From the NCBI GenBank assembly GCA_023145395.1, contig JAGLDW010000582.1:1-9468 (forward strand): a DNA stretch of 9,468 bases, written 5' to 3'. Origin of the DNA: Lentisphaeria bacterium (GTDB lineage Bacteria > Verrucomicrobiota > Lentisphaeria > Oligosphaerales > Lenti-02). The position numbers were made by a program, and so were the translations under genes. Below are positions 8,001 through 9,468 of the stretch, piece by piece. Position 1 is the first letter of the stretch, and every line of letters starts with the position of its first letter. The notes under the pieces were generated by a model. It saw only the letters and a list, made by a program, of their open reading frames with translations. It was not told the DNA's origin and made no database searches.

Positions 8001-9039
8001 CGAAAAGCACACTTGCGGTGTGCGCAAATTTCTCGTCGCCGGTCAGCGCGTAGGCATCTGCCAAGGCCTGAAGAACGCGTTCGAACTGATCAATGGCGTA
8101 TTCATTGTAGCTGGCTGTGAAGAAGTGGGTCTCTCCTGTCTCCGGGTTGACCCAGCCCCGCCCGTCATCGGGGTGGTCCGCATCCGGGAAGGTGCGCTTG
8201 CAGGCTGAGCAGTGGGCACTGCGAATGTGCGAAAAGGAAGCGCCGAGAGCTTTGCCACAGAGTGGACACTGAACTTTCCTGTTGAAGAGACTCCCGGGCA
8301 GCGGCACTCGTTCGCGGATATCCCGGTCACTCAAAGCGACCCACTTGTCCGCCAGCTGAAGGGTGTTGTGGAACCAGCTTTGAGCCCACGCCTTCTCTCT
8401 CACGTGTTGTTTGGCTCGTTCCACGTCTTCCAGGGTGACCCATAGGTTCGGGTGTTCATTGTCCTGCCGTGAGGCAGTGCCGAGCCGGGCCGATGTGGCG
8501 GCCGTATCTTTTTTCTTGTCGAGTTGCTGACCCGTCTTCCCGATCGGTTTTGGCCGGGGGGTCAGTTGTACATGGTCGGCGCCATGGACTACATATCGGG
8601 CAGCAATCTGCGAGCAGCCGATGTAGTGGCTTTGCTTGTAGGTGGATTCAATGGTGATCCGGATTGATGTGGTTACTCTGGCCGGGAAAGAAAGTGTGTG
8701 TGTCTCGATCGTGTCCGCCAAGCGCACGGACAGCGAGGCGCCTGACGAGAAGGAGATCGAGATCCTGGACCAGTTGTCGTAGATGTTCTGCATGGCAACG
8801 CCACGGATGAGCAACTGGTCTACCTGGATGGGCTTTTCGAACTCGATCTCAAGCCAATGAGGGAGCTGATTGCCTGCGGCCCAATGCGTGTCCAGGTTGC
8901 CGTCAACCGCTTTGCCAGCGGCGTACTTGGCATGCTCTTCGTGCGAGGCCCGAATGTTGGCAAGAGGGAGGTTGGCCGGTTCCGTTGCCCCGGGAAGTGT
9001 GCTCCCGACCAATGCCACCGCCGATACAAATCGTTTCAT
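5002..9039 (-). CDS. Secreted heparinase II/III-type polysaccharide lyase with F5/8 type C-like domain and zinc-ribbon
   Basis: A 1345-residue protein. MKRFVSAVALVGSTLPGA is a plausible signal peptide, so export is expected. ATG 9039 is preferred over the in-frame GTG 9054 because it gives a clean signal peptide; neither has a strong ribosome site. Residues about 25-150 look like an F5/8 type C (CBM32-like) domain (AVDGNLDTHWAA, LEIEFEKPIQVDQLLIRG). Residues about 195-620 form the alpha/alpha-toroid, with a four-cysteine insert (Cys258, 261, 277, 280). ALHNGFCDYLQG (His442, Asn443) and DGQYTETALMYSSHA (Glu491, Tyr496) are the likely counterparts of the catalytic Asn/His and Tyr of these lyases. 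The heparinase II/III beta domain starts near 650 with NNHGTADEMN (His677), DPGYLW and THATGSHNLVVVNERNQ. About 910-1010 is an inserted jelly-roll-like domain (GDFVEYNLPVETAGRY, LRAGTHKIRFTVVG). The rest, to 1345, is beta-rich and unassigned. The family cleaves uronate polysaccharides (heparin, heparan, alginate and others) by beta-elimination; the substrate here is unknown. Confidence 0.85.
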   Translation of the reverse strand: MKRFVSAVALVGSTLPGATEPANLPLANIRASHEEHAKYAAGKAVDGNLDTHWAAGNQLPHWLEIEFEKPIQVDQLLIRGVAMQNIYDNWSRISISFSSGASLSVRLADTIETHTLSFPARVTTSIRITIESTYKQSHYIGCSQIAARYVVHGADHVQLTPRPKPIGKTGQQLDKKKDTAATSARLGTASRQDNEHPNLWVTLEDVERAKQHVREKAWAQSWFHNTLQLADKWVALSDRDIRERVPLPGSLFNRKVQCPLCGKALGASFSHIRSAHCSACKRTFPDADHPDDGRGWVNPETGETHFFTASYNEYAIDQFERVLQALADAYALTGDEKFAHTASVLFDQLAVTYPTCTKGPEWYPSDNPTRGGRLDRPYYQVARMLIWLADAYDLLYHSPEWELVSVTGKGTRRENTEQNIIRNGGDYCFDEMTDYSPRKALHNGFCDYLQGVLACGRLLGLDDYVTYDLTCELSIFNFLENTIDRDGQYTETALMYSSHAIELYCHHAEMLRNWRSPDYPAGINLYDHPKLRLAMLRSDLDTDCAGHVPPLGDTGPDVSTVTLGDRQRPNPHIQRRLEYLAARSGTKHDRQTYMQMLASYVGDVDAARSKTGKDLRRWLVYNAVPPPDAEQISEKSAALAVPDRNTLLPYGRGIGILRSGGLGQDAALLRWGPTNNHGTADEMNVNFFSLGKEITYDPGYLWAHFRCGWTHATGSHNLVVVNERNQLQGDGSGGDLEYWIEAPGFEVMSADNPQCYSSEKVSMYRRTVALVEAGPGKRYFLDIFRVRGGQTHDYNWHFYGEMNKTDGIVLPEPELSGSLAGPQYEWWKKVQRDGWLTGVKAGFYWSAPPGNGYGFLHHLQRAPADGACAFEWQVGERHAMATLSYPGPAIAGESNGRYANVLQTGVHFYRGEEPGDFVEYNLPVETAGRYAIVAVMVKHARYGIVQASVDGEELAEPLNNYSPTRYHTTPIVLGTKELRAGTHKIRFTVVGKDAESSGCFFGLKCLGLEKPDKVGRLALRQKLGVRLSLLPQAGTQLIAARAKGTIGGDSTYVISRRKSQGRAELSSAFAAVVEPFEGTPAVESIERLQTTDQKAEEEVVALGVHLANGSTDLVFDAIRPASAGNWRRAKGQPQYDIRFAGRFGVVQMDRTGSVKRAILHGNGHLEVGDFRFSGDGKAAEWEGVVERVDLENRRIHTRASLPVGEELRGLIADFANPAWSRRSPFRISHVSKAGDLFVIHLDTASLVMAKGKVAATSPKPGFIVNSVPLDRAGRFGATHYFQGRSLLSDDGDDWGLIKQVTWKERFDVISTKPITPKQGTTFSIVELSAGDRFRVLRTQEYHAAR

Positions 9040-9069
9040 GAGGTGTTCTTTCACTGCTAAACTGAAAAA

Positions 9070-9098
9070 GTTACATGTGTGTGGGAATCGCTTAACAA
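9070..9098 (-). promoter_or_regulatory. Weak sigma-70-like promoter candidate for the lyase gene
   Basis: On the minus strand TTGTTA (9093-9098) and TGTAAC (9070-9075) are separated by 17 bases; each matches four of six consensus positions. Transcription would start near 9063, giving a leader of about two dozen bases before ATG 9039. A TTGACG lies a little further upstream (9104-9109) but has no -10 at the right distance. Confidence 0.3.
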
Positions 9099-9191
9099 TA
9101 GTGCGTCAATCGGCAACAGCAGACCAAAGCAACCGGTCCGTCACGGCGGGGACCTGCCGCCCAATGTCATTGACGTAAGCCGAAAGAGCCA

Positions 9192-9279
9192 GCGCACAGT
9201 GGGTCGGGACCTCCGGGACCGAGAGTTGTCCCAGTTCCTAACACCTGCGGTCCGGGACGTCCCGCGCCACTGTCCGCGC
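9192..9279. repeat. Long imperfect inverted repeat (hairpin of about 28 pairs)
   Basis: The arm at 9192-9221 pairs with 9248-9279. There are four pairs, a two-base bulge at 9274-9275, seven pairs (ACAGTGG with CCACTGT), a 2x2 internal loop, then CGGGAC..TCC..GGACCG against its complement with two mismatches. The central loop (9222-9247) is 26 bases. It is GC-rich, with no T-tract. It could be a dispersed palindromic element, a small transposon remnant or a structured RNA. Confidence 0.6.
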
Positions 9280-9299
9280 CAGCACACCGCAAGTTGAGC

Positions 9300-9346
9300 G
9301 TGCGCAATTGATCTGATATCCGCCTTGCTCGGGAACCGTTGCGCAC
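9300..9346. repeat. Perfect 8-base inverted repeat with 31-base gap
   Basis: GTGCGCAA (9300-9307) is the exact reverse complement of TTGCGCAC (9339-9346). An 8-base match could be chance, but it lies directly between two stronger repeat structures. Confidence 0.3.
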
Positions 9347-9370
9347 AACATGGTACCGACGTCTGGACGT

Positions 9371-9468
9371 GGCTCTGTCAGGAAAACACCCCCTCCGCAC
9401 CGTCCCGTTTTCCCGACACGGCAACAGAGGCTCTGTCAGGAAAACACTCTCCGGTGACACCCCGTTTT
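9371..9468. repeat. 58-base-period repeat of a hairpin-forming unit, running off the right edge
   Basis: GGCTCTGTCAGGAAAACAC occurs at 9371-9389 and again, identically, at 9429-9447. Both copies are followed after about 14 bases by CCGTTTT. In copy 1, TGTCAGGAAAAC (9376-9387) pairs with GTTTTCCCGACA (9407-9418) with one mismatch around a 19-base loop. Copy 2 is cut by the window edge just as its second arm begins. The junction between copies is itself palindromic (ACAGAG-g-CTCTGT, 9424-9436). It may be the start of a longer array or the ends of two small elements. Confidence 0.65.

Larger units (their letters stand above)
9040..9468. other. Gene-free, repeat-rich region upstream of the lyase gene
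   Basis: No reading frame here shows a recognisable domain, ribosome site or protein-like composition. The region holds a weak promoter candidate next to the lyase gene, then three separate inverted or tandem repeat structures listed individually. Its right half may be the edge of a mobile element or a cluster of dispersed repeats. Confidence 0.55.

Noticed and set aside
7276..8208. Plus-strand frame of 310 codons opposite the lyase gene
   Set aside because: It is an antisense shadow in GC-rich DNA; the opposite strand encodes the alpha/alpha-toroid.
9167..9460. Minus-strand frame of 97 codons in the repeat region
   Set aside because: It runs through three repeat structures, is Arg/Gly/Pro-rich, and has no ribosome site or recognisable domain.
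9371..9468. CRISPR array
   Set aside because: There are only two repeat copies, the inter-repeat sequences share bases with each other, and the unit forms a hairpin across the spacer; no cas gene is present.

Overview
The window looks like a polysaccharide-degradation neighbourhood from a GC-rich bacterium, most likely of the Planctomycetota/Verrucomicrobiota/Lentisphaerota/Kiritimatiellota (PVC) kind or a relative such as Hydrogenedentota. The assignment is inferred from gene content: a PL22-type beta-propeller lyase, a membrane-anchored formylglycine-generating-enzyme (SUMF1) domain protein, a very large heparinase II/III-type lyase carrying a zinc-ribbon, and a TIM-barrel glycosidase-like protein. 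No SusC/SusD pair, transporter or regulator lies inside the window. No rRNA, tRNA or CRISPR array was found.

Layout. Bases 1-678 (+) hold the 3' end of an oligogalacturonate-lyase-like beta-propeller that enters from the left edge. Bases 791-1903 (+) hold a single-pass membrane protein with a SUMF1/FGE-sulfatase domain; its upstream region contains a strong nested hairpin, and an imperfect direct repeat brackets the gene. It converges, with a 38-base gap, on two large minus-strand genes: 1942-4794 (a 950-residue TIM-barrel glycosidase-like protein with no visible signal peptide and an odd insert resembling a phage-tail motif) and 5002-9039 (a 1345-residue secreted protein with an N-terminal F5/8 type C-like carbohydrate-binding domain, an alpha/alpha-toroid with a four-cysteine zinc-ribbon, a heparinase II/III beta-sheet domain, and extra C-terminal beta domains). 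The 207-base gap between these two holds a 9-base-period CACAGAG tandem and a 14-base palindrome, and looks like a dispersed-repeat remnant.

The right end (9040-9468) has no convincing gene. It has a weak promoter candidate close to the lyase gene, then a long imperfect inverted repeat (9192-9279), a short perfect inverted repeat (9300-9346), and a 58-base-period repeat of a hairpin-forming unit that runs off the right edge (9371-9468). This density of structured repeats suggests a mobile-element or dispersed-repeat graveyard.

How the genes may work together (inference): the secreted lyase would cleave an acidic polysaccharide by beta-elimination, the PL22-like protein would handle short uronate-containing products, and the barrel protein would remove or rearrange sugars. 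The SUMF1 protein could activate sulfatases encoded elsewhere if the substrate is sulfated. The substrate cannot be read from the sequence.
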